From assembly GCF_021018895.1 (NCBI RefSeq), contig NC_079384.1:4760140-4824139 (forward strand): 64,000 nt of DNA, read 5' to 3'. Shown here one piece after another: positions 20,058-49,336 of this stretch (the stretch's first letter is position 1; each line of letters starts with the position of its first letter). The position numbers and the translations under genes are program-made. The DNA comes from Seriola aureovittata (Eukaryota; Chordata; Actinopteri; Carangiformes; Carangidae). A model generated the notes under the pieces. The model saw only the letters and a program-made list of their open reading frames with translations, did not search any database and was not told where the DNA came from.

Positions 20058-20436
20058 AACTTCTGTTTTTCTACAAAACAATCATCATTTCATTATTTTC
20101 ATATAGACAGAAGACTGCTTCTGTAAGATCCTTCCATGATAATGCAGTTAACCTAAACGAATAACTTTGAAAAATAACGCAGCATCCTCTCACACACCTT
20201 TCTCAGCTGTCAGACAATGACCCTCATGAAGGCCGGTTTCATTTGCAGCTCAGTGGGTAAAGGACAGGAGTCAGTGGTGTGGCACACAGTGCACAGGAGG
20301 AAGAGCCAAAATGCAGCTCCCCTCTTTCTTTCTTTTTTTTTCTTTTCATTGAATCGAGTATCGATCCTGAGTCGAATCGCGACACAGAGAATTGGAACTG
20401 AATCAAATCATGAGATTGCAAAGACTGCCACTCCTA
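19430..20436. mobile_element. decayed hAT-type transposon
   Basis: Ends TTAGGGGTGGG and CCACTCCTA are inverted. Flanks AGTCTGTA (19,422-19,429) and AGACTGTA (20,437-20,444) look like an 8-bp target duplication with one change. Inside, plus-strand codons from 19,928 read RAESLFSTAGDI, the hAT transposase C-terminal signature (usually SERVFSTAG). The rest is degenerate. Confidence 0.7.
20027..20056. repeat. (AC)n microsatellite
   Basis: About 15 AC units, inside the decayed hAT element. Confidence 0.95.
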
Positions 20437-20525
20437 AGACTGTATTATTTATGATGCTGTTAGTATGCATGGTATTTTGGTTATGTGCTGCAAAGAGCTG
20501 TTGGTTCATGTCGGTATAAGCTGCA

Positions 20526-20527
<2 letters not shown>

Positions 20528-20563
<36 letters not shown>
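20528..20563. repeat. (TG)n microsatellite
   Basis: About 18 TG units in mapk8 intron 1. Confidence 0.95.
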
Positions 20564-20566
<3 letters not shown>

Positions 20567-21072
20567 CCAAATTCAAATGGAGTGAAAGTCATGCCCTGCT
20601 GGCACAAACCGGTCTTGTGTCCAACCAGGTCTGTTTTCCCTTCAGATCGTGTTTCTTTTAGTTAAGCCTCAGGTGTGACATGGTTGGGTGGGGGTCAGGC
20701 GAAGCATCTCAGTAGGTGACTGATTGAGGGTAAGGACTAAGATTGGGTGTAGGTTAAGGTAAGGGGAAACGTATCGACAGAGAAACAGGCTAACAAAGTC
20801 GCATAGTGCCACATAACAATGACTGTAACCATCACAATCCAGATCTAAATGAGTGACTGAGTCTGAATTTGTTCAGTAAGCTTTTGATTCCATAGAAAGG
20901 TCATAAATGTTGTTTGTGTTTCTGCATGTGCAAGTGTGTGAGTCTCTGCTGGCGTGCATGTATCTTTTTATCAAACGTTTGGCAGCGCGTCTCTTTCTGT
21001 CAGACAAAATAACTGAGTTCAGGCTCTTTTGTGAACCTTTTATTCATCCCTGTACCTCTGCACCGCCTGGCT

Positions 21073-21193
21073 CCGCTGCAGGCTGTCGACAAGGTTCTCC
21101 AGCAGGAGAGAGAAGATGACGTTATGATCAGAGTCAAAGGGAAGAAGGCAGCAGCGAGGAGAGGAGACAAAGATGAGGAGAAGCAGGAAGGAT
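21073..21193 (+). other. coding-like segment, unidentified
   Basis: After an acceptor-like CCGCTGCAG preceded by a pyrimidine-rich stretch, a frame reads AVDKVLQQEREDDVMIRVKG, then KKAAARRGDKDEEKQEG and TGA at 21,196. It looks like an acidic/basic protein tail. I do not recognise the family. It may be an exon or gene fragment, or chance in purine-rich DNA. Confidence 0.3.
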
Positions 21194-22401
21194 GAAACAG
21201 GAAGGCGAGGAGAGGAAGAGGCACAGGGGAAGACAGCGGAGGTGGCATGGCTGCAGAGTTTGAGTCCGATATAAAGATCACTATCTGGTTTCTTGATCTT
21301 GTCAGTATTTCAGCTATTCTTGAAATTTGATTTTACTTTTTCCTGAGTAAAAAACCTGTATCATAACAGAGAAATTGATGTGTTTAGTGATGTTCTGAAT
21401 AGGATTTGAATTCTACTCTCTCTGGTCTGAACCCAGCCGGACCTGGTGTCGGGACTGCAGCCGCATGAGGCGAAGAGAAAGCAGAATAGAATAAAAGAGC
21501 AAAGGTTTGAAGGGCAGCTTCCACCAAGAAGAGACGAAACAATGTAGTGGAGAGGAGAGCAAAGAGAAGGAAATGCTAACTGATACTGAAAGGTTGGGGG
21601 TGGGCCGGCAGTAGTCGGAGACTTCCAGAGGTCGGGTCATGGTCCGTGGAACGTACAGCTATCATCACAAAGCCGACCTCCTCACCACAATGTTCTAAAT
21701 TCCACTAATGATTTTGTCGTCTTAGTAGCATTTAACCCAGCTTCCTCTCTGTCCCTCTCTGCCTGGATCATCGCTCCATCACTCTGACCTTTGGGTCTGA
21801 TATACTGTATGCACTCCTCCTCTGGGCTATATTATGTATTTCAGAAGCCTAGTAGTCATTATAATTGATTAACCTCACTTTTGGAAGAGTGGCTGGTTTG
21901 AATTTCTGATTAATGAATTCTCTTGGTGGTGAACCGAGGCTGTAATTGGTTGAGATTTAAACTGTGCTATTGCACAAATGAGCAGGACTCTGCAGCTCCA
22001 CAGTTCTATTTAAGAAATAAATACAACTTGTTTGCATTTGAGGAAATGTAGATAATGGTGTTAAACATTAATTACACAAGGTACCTGGATAATACAAACC
22101 CTAGGAGTGTTTAATTTCAATTAACTGGTTGCAGTGATGAGGTAATACGCTGTGCCAGACAGCCTGCGGTGTGATGGACAGATCTACTATCTGAGCAGTT
22201 CAACAGCAGTCTGAAAGCTTCACTGGCTCTGGTGCTGGTACCATGCCTGTTCACTTGCCATGTTAAATAATGAAAGATATCCTACACTTACAGGTAGAAT
22301 GGTTCTCGTAAATCCTTTGACCGAATTGACAAAATGTTTTGCAGATGGGAGCTATGTGCTAAAAGGCATTTGAAGTACTTTTTGAAACCCTTATATCTTA
22401 G

Positions 22402-22645
22402 TGGGGCTGAATGAATCGGAGTATTATTGAAATCACAAATGTGGCCAGGTGAATATCCAAATCACAGGAGCTGCGATGTTTTTAATGAAAGTAAAATGTG
22501 TCACAACAGACCGTAAATGAAGCATTGTAGTGTTAAGAGTTGGTTAAAATGAACTGCAAAAAATTACCTTTGCAACTGAAATCGTGACTTATATCACAAT
22601 CGCAATGTATGCCAAAATATATTTTTTTGCATATTATTCAGTCCT
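22402..22645. mobile_element. short non-autonomous hAT-like element
   Basis: Inverted ends GGGGCTGAATGAAT and ATTATTCAGTCCT, flanked by ATATCTTAG and ATATGTTAG (one change). It sits about 115 bp before mapk8 coding exon 1. Confidence 0.65.
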
Positions 22646-22717
22646 ATATGTTAGTCCAGTGTGTTTGTTTTGGCTGCTGGATGGAAAGTGTTAAACCAAA
22701 GGTTTTACAATGGGTGA

Positions 22718-39424
<16,707 letters not shown>

Positions 39425-39519
39425 CCGACACCGACAGCAGCCTGGAGACAGCCAGCACCGCCGCCGCTGTCGCCACCGCCGCTGCTACCACCGCTGGCCC
39501 CCTGGGCTGCTGCAGATGA
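39425..39519 (+). pseudogene. mapk8: out-of-frame remnant of the JNK1 long C-terminus
   Basis: Read from 39,421 it encodes LTDTDSSLETASTAAAV and later GPLGCCR, the conserved end of long JNK1 isoforms. It is open but unreachable in frame from either acceptor I can see. It could be a real allele, an assembly error or a lineage loss. Confidence 0.6.
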
Positions 39520-39540
39520 CTATCATCTACTCCTCCTCCT

Positions 39541-39588
39541 GGTCCTGGTCCTGGTCCTGGTCCTGGTCCTGGGCTGGGCTGGGCTGGG
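39541..39588. repeat. GGTCCT / GGGCT tandem repeats
   Basis: Five GGTCCT units followed by about three GGGCT units, just after the relic GPLGCCR stop. Confidence 0.9.
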
Positions 39589-42500
39589 CCACTCTCCCTG
39601 GTCACCTTTGAGACCACCAGCCTGACACTGGCTCTTGGCCCCGCCCCCTGCATCTGCCTCCTCCCACCTCCTCTATGTGCTTGTCTTCAGTAGTTTAGCG
39701 ATTAGCCAGCTAGCTGTTTGAGAAATATTTCTGAAAGGACAGATCTTTTTTCCTTTTTTTATGACAGTAATAGTCTTTTCTTTTTTTTTTTTTTTAAAAA
39801 TTAGGATTTATTTTCATTTGAGTCCTAGCTGTAATTTATTGTGGCATTTCTTAATTTTTCAGAAACCTAAGATGACGATAAGAGAATTTTTATGATTTCA
39901 CTATGTTCCGGTTTGTATTAACCGACAGTGAGAATTTAAAGAAATATGTGTAAAATGTTTAATGTGATCTATTTTTCTGTTGAAAGTCATTTGTTTTCAC
40001 TCGCTTTTACAACTTGCCATATAAATATAGTTTGTACAGATTTTATGGTAGATGTAGTTTTATCTTCGATATGAGTTTGCAGTGAGCCATTGAAACATAA
40101 TTTAATTGACAAATGTACGGTCTTAGTACTCCCCTTACCTGTTTTATCTCTCACCATATGGATATTGTTTTAAATTCACATGACATATCCATTTATTTCA
40201 ACCGAGGTCATTTTAGATGCGTTTGTAAAAAGATTTTTTTCTTGTGAGTCACTACTACAGCCTACATTGTAAATTTCAACCTAATGAAAGCTTTATAATT
40301 TTTCTTCACTTCCTGTTCAGTCAAAACTACAAAATAGTGAGTTTCACTTTCACCATATGATTTATTTTATGATCTACAATTAAACTATGGGATTGATAAC
40401 AGAACAGTGACATCCCGCAGGATAACTCGGAGCATTGTGAAGACTGTCTTCTGTATTTTTAAGTGCTTTAAAGTACCTCTTCTCTTGTCTGCAACAGGCA
40501 GCTTGACGTTATGGAACTAGAGCGGTGGTTTTGCTTTGGAGGACTGAATGCAGAGCTGTTTCACGTTCTCCTCTGGCTTGCTTTGACAGTGAGGTATTGT
40601 TAACAGTTCAGGACTTTTAGAATGTTTTTCGTCGTGGTTAGGAAAGGTTTGTCGAGACGTAGAGTTGCGTGAGGTTGTAAAATCGGTGACGGTGTAAGTA
40701 GAATGTGCTTCAGTCAAGTAGGGAATTGTGATATTGAGAACGCGAGTGATGAACGTGTTGATGTTCGGCGTCTTGGAGGGATAATGATTCGGAAACCTGA
40801 TGGAACCGTGTGAGAAAATGTCTGCTTCCTACTACCAGATCCTGTTATTAGTAATGTACTGTACTGAATTTGGAAATTTTAAAGTGATTTTTCTTTTTGT
40901 TTTTCTCTAAAAATTGGCCAAACACTTTGCGTACCGGACTTGCCTACAATTGTGAATAAAAGAACCTAACACTTAGCATGTTAAACAGCAGCACAAACAA
41001 GCCGAGTAAAATGAAACAAATTATTCTACTGTATGCAATAATAGTGCCCTTTTTAAGTGATTTTGATTTATTTTGAAAGGAAAAGTGCCTGTTGTTTGTC
41101 ATTCATTCCTGAGTACATGGGAGGAAGTGTATTCGTTATGTGTAGGTTTTAACGGCGTCTGGATAACAGCAGTAGTGTCCACATCAAACCAATAATGTAT
41201 GATGGGGTTGTAGTTCTCACAAATGTATTGTATATTTTTCTACTTGTTTTGGTTTTGACCCTTGGGCGGGAGACTGTGGTGTCTTGCAGGGTAAGAAGGT
41301 GATGATGTATGCAGCGAGATGTTTAGGCATGTGTTTGAGTCATTTCAGAAGAAGAGGCAGTTTTATCAAGGTCTTTCATCAAAGTAAAAAGAAGTATTTC
41401 TTTGCAGTGACAGCAACCGAAGTATAGGTTAATAACAGTTTTTTGGCTTTTTTTGAGTACTAATCCAATGTGATGATTGTAAGTGAGAAAAACGAACTGA
41501 AAAGTTAAAGTTTTAAGTGAGTAAGTTCAACTACTGGAGCAAACTAAACGAGTGAACTCTGCATTATCGTCAGTATTTTGCAAATGGTTTTGGATAATGT
41601 TTATGGTTAAAAAAGCAGATTGATGCACAAACATATTTCTGAGAGGCAGAGCCAAACAAACATAGCGTTTCTGGCTAATTAATTTTTAAATTAGAAGCCG
41701 AAAAGTCAACTAGCTGTATTAGCTCAAATCTATCGAGGTAAGTTGCTTGAGGATTTGATGGTTGAGGTTTCAAGCAGCCGTTCTGCCAGCTAGAAATGTT
41801 TGCATGATTTTCTGCAAGAGGCAAGAGTCTGGATGGGTTGTACTCTGTCATGGATCACGAGCAGGTGTTGTGGGTGTTGGCAGAAACGGCACTGGGACAT
41901 TTATCTAGTAAGCTCAAAGCAAAGTGGCAAAAAAAAAAAAGGTTGTCTTTAGACTGTAGCATGCGCCGTAGCTCTGTGCTGCGCTCTGCTTAGGCACCTT
42001 GTTATTGTCTGCCAACTATGTATGGCTAAACACTGACATAACCATTCATTTAACGGCATGATTTCTCAAATACTGTCACACTATGGCTCATTCTCTGTTT
42101 CAGTCCGAAACGGCTATTCGTAAATCCATTACCAAGTGTGTGTGTCCTTCCTAAGTTCTTAGCAACAACTTGCTAGTTTCAAACTAGTGATTTACAAAAC
42201 CGGGTTGCACCATTAAAACTTAAAAGAATGTCTTTTGTTAGTAAAAGCCGGAGCAATGAGTAAACTGGCTGCCGAAATGATCTGTAGCACTGTCAAAACA
42301 AAATCTAAACTGGAATTGTAGCGTCACAAGCTGTAACATAATGATAATGTTTAGCTTAGAATAAGTGGGAAATATAGCTTTAACTTAATTTGTTTAATTT
42401 ACTTAGTCTAAAATTATTAGCGTTATGTTTTGTAATTTGATTTGAGTTATTTTTGTGAAATTTATTTCAAATTTCAAAAACTTCCCAGTTTACATTCATA

Positions 42501-42980
42501 TTTAACAGCATTTCCAGTGCGGACAGGAGCGTCGATCATATTGCATTACCTCTTTTTCTTTTCATTGTTAACGGGTAACAACGCAAACAAACGTTAGCGT
42601 AGCCACTGAGCTACTCAAGAATTAATATTTAATATATTGGCAAGCTAATGTTAGCCTTGTCAGTTACAGTAGCTACATAACAGGTAATATTTAATACGTT
42701 AGCAAGCTAATGTTAGCTTTGACAGTTAGCTACACAACAGTTAACCTGGCAGTTGGGTTTAAATATTTAGTAACAACTCTATATAAAAGCAAGTTTATGT
42801 GGTGCAACCCATTTTAATTTTGTGATGCGTAAATCTCTCACTTTCGAAACACAATATATGCTACAACTAGGCAAAGTTTGAACTTACGAACAGCTGGTGC
42901 AATAGCTCCTACTCTCTTTTCAGCAGAAAGGAAAAGAATAGTTATTGAGCATCAAGGGTTTGCTAGCGAGGTACCGTGTT

Positions 42981-43002
42981 AGCAGCAGCAGCAGCAGCAG
43001 CA
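42981..43002. repeat. (AGC)n trinucleotide tract
   Basis: Seven AGC units in the mapk8 3' UTR. Confidence 0.9.
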
Positions 43003-44439
43003 AAGCCTTATTAGTACAGGGCAACACTTAATTCAGTCTTATTGAAGATTACAAGAGCAAAAAATGAAACTGTCCAGTTGTAAATGTGCAGCAGTGTTTT
43101 GACAGACATGGAGTAAAAAAACAAGGACTTAAACAGTGTCACATCAGCAAGAAGGCAGCAATAGCAGGGAGAAAAAGTGACATGTATCCATTCGTCATAT
43201 TAGTCCATTTGTCGAATTAGCTAAAAGAATCAATCAGAAAAAACACTTTGTTGTCGAAAGTGCTCTTAATTTTCTTGCCCAACATTAGGGGCTTTAATTT
43301 GAGGTTTTTTTGTTTTGTTTTTGTTGTTTTTCTTCTTAGGTTGTTGTTGCTTTTTTTTTTTTTTATTATTACTGCATCTCTCCAAACTATGTCATTCTGA
43401 TTTAAGTCGGCTTTGATGAACTACCTCACGCTGAATTTCTGCCAGTTCTTGCATATATTTAGTCGCCTGCAGAATTAGCTATTGAAGACGTGTGAATAAC
43501 AGATTCCATTATTTATTTATTTGAAAGTGTACTATTTGTCGGTTTCAACAGACTTCTAGTTTTGTACATTATGTATACTTCACCTAGAAGTAAGAGAATT
43601 GTTATATGTATTTTTTGTTCTTTTGTTTTTTTTTTGTTGTTTTTTTGTTTTTAAACTAAATGTGCAATACCTTCAGAAAACTGTGCTAGTAGTATGTGAT
43701 GGGCCTAGCCTTTGTTAGCTGTCTCCTGAAGGTAAAGAAAATGTTTGGTACTGTCAATCCATGTTTTCCTTTTTTATGAATAAGATCAATTTTTATTTCT
43801 GTGACTTGTTTATAGTCATAATGTTACGTAATCAGTCTTACCCACCAAACAAATCTGTCAGCCAGGGTTTGATTTAGAGACAGGAAGCTCTTTTAAGTCA
43901 CAAGATGGCGGACAGATTTTAATTTGGGATGTGGTAAGGACAATAATGTTAATAAACACAAAAAAGATCATTATAAATCATTATATGTATGGTGCTGGTT
44001 TGTAATGTTTGCTAGTGAATCCAGCCATGCAAGTAGTTTTAAGAATTCCTGGATCTATGCGTCCCAAAAACCGCAACCAACAAAGAAGTGCACTACTAGA
44101 ATACACGCACTGGGATCTGATGATGCCACCTCTTAAAAAAAATATTAAAAAATAAAAAAACATGTACTGCAAATAAAAGAAAATACACTTTGATTTCTGG
44201 TTGTATGTCTTCTTCTTTCTGTCATGACAAGTTGCCAAACATTTTTTGCTGTGTACACAGGACAATAAATGTATATATGAATATAATACTTCTTTAATGT
44301 GATATACAACCCAGACTGTAAGTATTTGGGCAGTTACACATTTTTGTTATTTAATTGCAGTGGGGTCACATCAATTTAGAAAGAACTGCGTGGGAGATAC
44401 AGCCATTTTAATGCAAAGACACCAGAGTTTTTCCCACTG

Positions 44440-44720
44440 AAGTCCGATCAAAGGCCATGTCTCGGATTTGTCAAGAAAACGTTGCGGTATTCAAAGATTA
44501 CAATATCAGCCGGGACTTTTCCACCAAACATGCTAACTACGCTAGCTTCGAGGTTAGCAGGAGGCTAGCACTAAGGGCAAGTTACACACTGGCACATAAA
44601 TTAACGAAAGCGAAAGTTTTATTTGTTAGCACTGGATGAAGGCAGAGTCTGGTTGCATTGAGAGGCGGAAGCAACCTTGGTTGGATCGCCAAATTTAACA
44701 GGGGAAAAAAATGTCAGACT
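44440..44720 (+). mobile_element. decayed hAT transposase fragment
   Basis: Codons from 44,457 read SRICQENVAVFKDYNISR and then FSTKHANYASFEVSRR, resembling the N-terminal Zn-binding region of GTF2IRD2/ZBED5-type domesticated or active hAT transposases (ICxExVAVxKEYNxRRHxxTKHA). The ORF ends after 60 codons. Confidence 0.55.
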
Positions 44721-45365
44721 GCTACCTCGATGTTGGAGGTAATTTTCCCTTCATTGTATTCTCCGCCAGGAAGCCTCGTGCAAGACTGTAGTGAAGCAAG
44801 TCGTTAAAACTCGTGAACTTCACGCGGGCGAAGGGACTTTATCATGAAACAAACAATCATTTTCCTGAGCTGAGCCCCAGACTGTGTTTGCTGTGGACAT
44901 TTTGGATTTAAGCTTTATTTAAGCTTATTGATGAGCACGTGAGCTGTGTCCTGGGAAGTGCCACAACAACAAAAAATGACACCGCGTGACCAGGAGCACC
45001 GTTCCCATTAAATCAAGCACTCAAGGGTGAGTTTATTTTCATTACTTTTTGGGAAACAGATTTCACATTCATGTGAATTTATGCTTGTTCATTTTTCCAT
45101 CCTCACCAACTTGTATTAGTGGCTCCTCTTTTTCAATTTCTAAAACCCAGTGTGGCCCATTTGCCCATAATGCTGTCGGTCATGAGCGGTTCCTTTTTTA
45201 TCTCCACACTTTCCTCTGTCCATCATTTTGATGCAGGTTGATTTCTGTGTGCACCTACTTCTAGAAACTATCCAACTGTTGATTTTGGCAAACCGACTTC
45301 CTTTGATATCTCTCTGATAGCCATATTATTTTCTTCTTCACTTGCATGGGCACCTCTTTACTCCT

Positions 45366-45368
<3 letters not shown>

Positions 45369-45398
<30 letters not shown>
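45369..45398. repeat. (AT)n microsatellite
   Basis: About 15 AT units. Confidence 0.95.
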
Positions 45399-45401
<3 letters not shown>

Positions 45402-47859
45402 AGATAAATTCCACCTCAAACTAAACGGCTGCTCTCTCTTTATTGTAGTAGTCATTATTTTATTGAACGTGCTGAAGCACAGAGCCTGAGGAACAAAACA
45501 TGTAACTGTCCAGACTGATTGTGCCTATAGGAAATACTTTTTAGTACAATCAATACATTGTTGGTTTTAGTATTATAATGGGATTTGTTGACAGTCGGAA
45601 ATATATAAAATAACTCCAGACTAAATATTACAGATGACCCACTGAATGCAAGTATCTGTTAATATAAATTGTGATCAATACTGTACATCCCAAAGAACTG
45701 ACCAGGGCACAGTGTGTTGTGGAATACTTGGCTACCTTTTTTTTAAAGGAGCCTCTAAAAAGATCTTTGATTTCTTTGATCTGTTTCAACAATAGATAAA
45801 TTTACATGAAATGAAAAGACAAGTAAAGACAGACGGGTTTAGATGAAATACTCCAAGTTCATAATGTCTTACAGATGATCTTTGTCACCTTTATTCCCAT
45901 ACATGTCCATTCATTACAATAGTGGAAATCCATAATAAATAAGCACCATAGATGATCAGCAGAGAAATAAGAAACACTCACTTAATCATGAGACATACAG
46001 AACAGGAAAATAAATGTCTCTTTTGAAATCAAAGAACCTGCTATAGATTTAGACCATCATATTGTGGACTGTGGTAGTTTATAGGCATAAGGCCGTAAAA
46101 GACAATTACCTTGTAAACCTGTGCAATTAAAAAGGGTAATGTAATTCCATTGATTTTATGTTTCTTTATAAAAATGTAAATAAAAAAGAAAAAGAAAAAT
46201 ACAGTCACATTGTTCAACCGAAAGCACACTTTCACTTATACTGTCACTTCAACTTCTTGAGGACATTCTTCTGATTGGAAATAAGATGCTTAAAAAAAAG
46301 ACATTTTCAGCAATGTAACCACATGCAATTCTCACAAAACAGATATCTGCAACTTTTCATTTTTGGAAACACAAAATGAATAATCCAATGGACCAGATCT
46401 GTAAAGCGCATCACAGTGACCTGATGTGATGTGGGTCTTTGTGATGTATCCCATAATGCATCACATGTTCAGCCTTGCCAAGAGCTGGAGTCAAAGTAAG
46501 ACGACTGGAATCAGAAATGCGGTTTGAAGAACTGGAAGAAGTTATCTTTTTTTTTTTTCTCTTTGTTAATCGTTTCCATATTTTTTTTTCATCAGGCTGG
46601 TTTCATCAACAACACATTACATTCACTACAAGTTTACATTCTTAATTCAAAACTTCCATTCAATTCACTTTCACAAGAATTGGCACCTTCTATAGGGAGA
46701 TCAAGTTATTCATCTTCAGCAGTTTGTTGCTACATTAGAAATAAAAGATAAAATAAAAAAAACAACAACAATGCAGCCACTGTGTGTACTATGGGCGAAT
46801 ATATGCACTACATCTCTGGACAAGCAAGCAACACTACATTTTTCCTATTTAACAACACTTCCCTGAAGGCACGACCAGGAAATTCCATTGTTTGTTTTTT
46901 TTTTTTTTTTTGAGGGCAGTGTTCAGCTTCATGTGCCAAAATCAACATGGCTTCCAGGCAGGCCATTCTGATTTTTTAGTGAGTGAACAGCTGAGGCAGT
47001 CCAGCTTTGGTATTTACTGTGTACCGTAAATGGTCTTCACCTACTGAGCCACATCGCCCTGTGTACGAGGCAGCATGCGCTAAGTCGACAATGCTTGAGT
47101 AATTGTTTTCATTGTCCCTGTCGTATCATCTGTACATTAAAGGTATATTGACATCTATTAAGTTCGGAGTGAACCGCAGACTGAGACTTTGTCATCAAAT
47201 GGACATGGAAACCATGTAGATGGTGACGAGAGAGGCACTGGAAAGGCCTGAGGACAAAGAGGAGTACAGAGGCAGCTACAGAAAAGGTCCAACTTCACTG
47301 CTTCAGTTTTGCTCTGTTACCAGAAGGAATTGGGGAAAACAGTTTCCTGAAAATGCTTTTCTGTTAATTCTATGGTAAAACAGCAAGAAATGTCTGCAGT
47401 GAATAAAAGTGGAGGAGCCTCTGCTAAAGCTTTCACTGTTGTTAAAGAGTCAGTTTGCCCAAATTACAAAAAATATTTATTTTTAAAACCCTAATTAGTA
47501 CTGTCTAGCCATGCTAATAGCTTTGGTGTAATTTTCCTAGATTTTTAGATATTCGTCTGAGATTCTGGCCAAAAAATTGAGATAATTTGAATTCAATTTT
47601 TGGTTAAATTTTTGGTTCTGACAAGAAAAAGAAAAAAAAAAATCAGATTTAAAAATATTTCAATTTAGCAACATCTCTTTCCAGAAACAGTAAACTTGTG
47701 ACTCTGGATAATTACAGAACTCTTTTGTATCTTAAAACCCAGCCAAAGGAAAAAGCAATTTGCTAGCTAGCTACCACTACAGGCAAGTTAAAAATATGTT
47801 TTTGTTGTAATTTGGGTAAACTCACTGTACAGTTGAGAAAACAATTTTGAAAAACATTT

Positions 47860-47930
47860 GGGAACCAATTTTATTCGCTTTCTTGCTGAGAGTAAGATGA
47901 AAAGATTGAAACTGCTCTTATGTATGTATG
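47860..47930. repeat. foldback-family fragment
   Basis: ATTCGCTTTCTTGCTGAGAG is shared with the 9,430-10,000 repeat ends. Confidence 0.6.
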
Positions 47931-48590
47931 CTAAATATTTTTTAGTGTCAGCCGGTTTCAGCCCTTTATGTGTTTGCTTCTCTCCTACTCTTTGCGCTCA
48001 CATATACAGTGTTTTGATACAGCCGAAATTCCAGTAAAGCTGTTCTCATTTACATGTTTTTAAGTTTCTGTTGTCAGACAACGGAACAAGTATGAAATAG
48101 TGACTGAAACGTGGCCCATTGAGATAAATGTTAACCAGCAGCCACTTCAAAAATGCTGCTCTGCTTGTGCAAAAAACCCCGATTTTATAACTGTCCGACA
48201 AAATCACCAAAACCACAAGTTAAATTTGTCTGGCTATGTTGTAAAATGATCGCTCAGAGAGAAAGAATACAGAATACCTTTCTTATTTTTCCTATCATGG
48301 TGGACAGCCTTCACACTGAACGTGCTGCTCGCAGAGAGGTGTGCCGCTGACTCACGGGCCAATTCTGCCGACTGTCTTCCATTGAAAGTAGCTAAAGTTT
48401 GTCCAAAAAGTAGCCACACCTGTTGCTAGGCAATCGGGCAACAAAGTTACTAAGTTGGCAACACTGCTGAAAAACACACTGCAGCAACATGGTGCATCAT
48501 ATGCCACAAAGTGTGAGAGAACCTGAGCTTCTATGGGAGCTGGGAAATACAAAATATCCTTCTCTGGAAAAAAAAAGTGTTACTTTTATT

Positions 48591-48614
48591 TGGGGGGCGG
48601 GGGGGGGGGGGGGG
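48591..48614. repeat. poly-G run
   Basis: A run of six G, a C, then about 16 G; quadruplex-prone and error-prone in sequencing. Confidence 0.9.
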
Positions 48615-48711
48615 TGTGGCTGGAACTAGGACAGTGACGTTGCCGGGTGGCACATGGATGCACGCCATTCAACAGCAGCGGTGTTAGCAGTGGCGGTTAC
48701 CTGTAGGCAAA

Positions 48712-48765
48712 AAAGCGAATAAGAATATTTCCCAAAATGTTTTAAGTATTCCTTCAAGATAAATA
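48712..48765. repeat. foldback-family fragment
   Basis: AAAAGCGAATAAGAATATTT then CCCAAAATGTTTTAAGTATTCC matches the right end of the element at 61,800-61,844 in inverse or diverged form. Confidence 0.5.
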
Positions 48766-49336
48766 TCAGATAAAGATAAATATCAGTCAGCTGTCTGCAT
48801 TCAACATCAACATCTCTTAACAGGTCGTACAGTTTCAGCACTATATTTATTCATTTAGTGTCCTTGTAAAGTAGTGGTCAGTGCTCTCCAGTGCAGAGAA
48901 TGTCAGAGAAATTACATTAAGTTCCACCAGTCACATACGGGCATCTGAACTGTTAAAATACTGCCTTCACAAGACAAACCCTGAACTCGTCAACAAGGAG
49001 TGTAATCACAGGAGTGCTGTCTTAACGTTCCCATTTCACGCATGCGTAACAAAGTCAAAACCGCCTGGTGCATAATGTAGATGATGGACCACACACGTCA
49101 GTCCCAGTTTGATATTTACTTCCTTCAGAATTTCTTCTGTCATCTTCATATCTCAGTTTCTTTTGAGTTTTGTCCTGAATGTACACAAATATGGCCTTTA
49201 TTTTCTTGTTTTGTTCTTCTTTTGAAGGAATGCCCTGATGCACTGAAGAGGACGTTAAAAGACACTCAACCCCCAAAGTATAAACCCTGATGACGGCCAC
49301 AGTTTTGGCCACAGACGGACGAGTGGCCTTGACATG

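Larger units (their letters stand above)
39520..44285 (+). other. mapk8: mapk8 3' UTR
   Basis: AT-rich, long T runs, few open frames. AATAAA at 40,955-40,960 and 44,264-44,269 are candidate poly(A) signals. The extent is inferred from lack of other genes and the long 3' UTR usual for MAPK8. Confidence 0.6.
44286..49336. other. mapk8-arhgap22 tail-to-tail region and arhgap22 3' UTR
   Basis: No gene recognised. Includes the transposase-like fragment at 44,455-44,640. Minus-strand AATAAA candidates at 45,895-45,890, 47,481-47,476 and 48,851-48,846 could end arhgap22. Confidence 0.5.
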
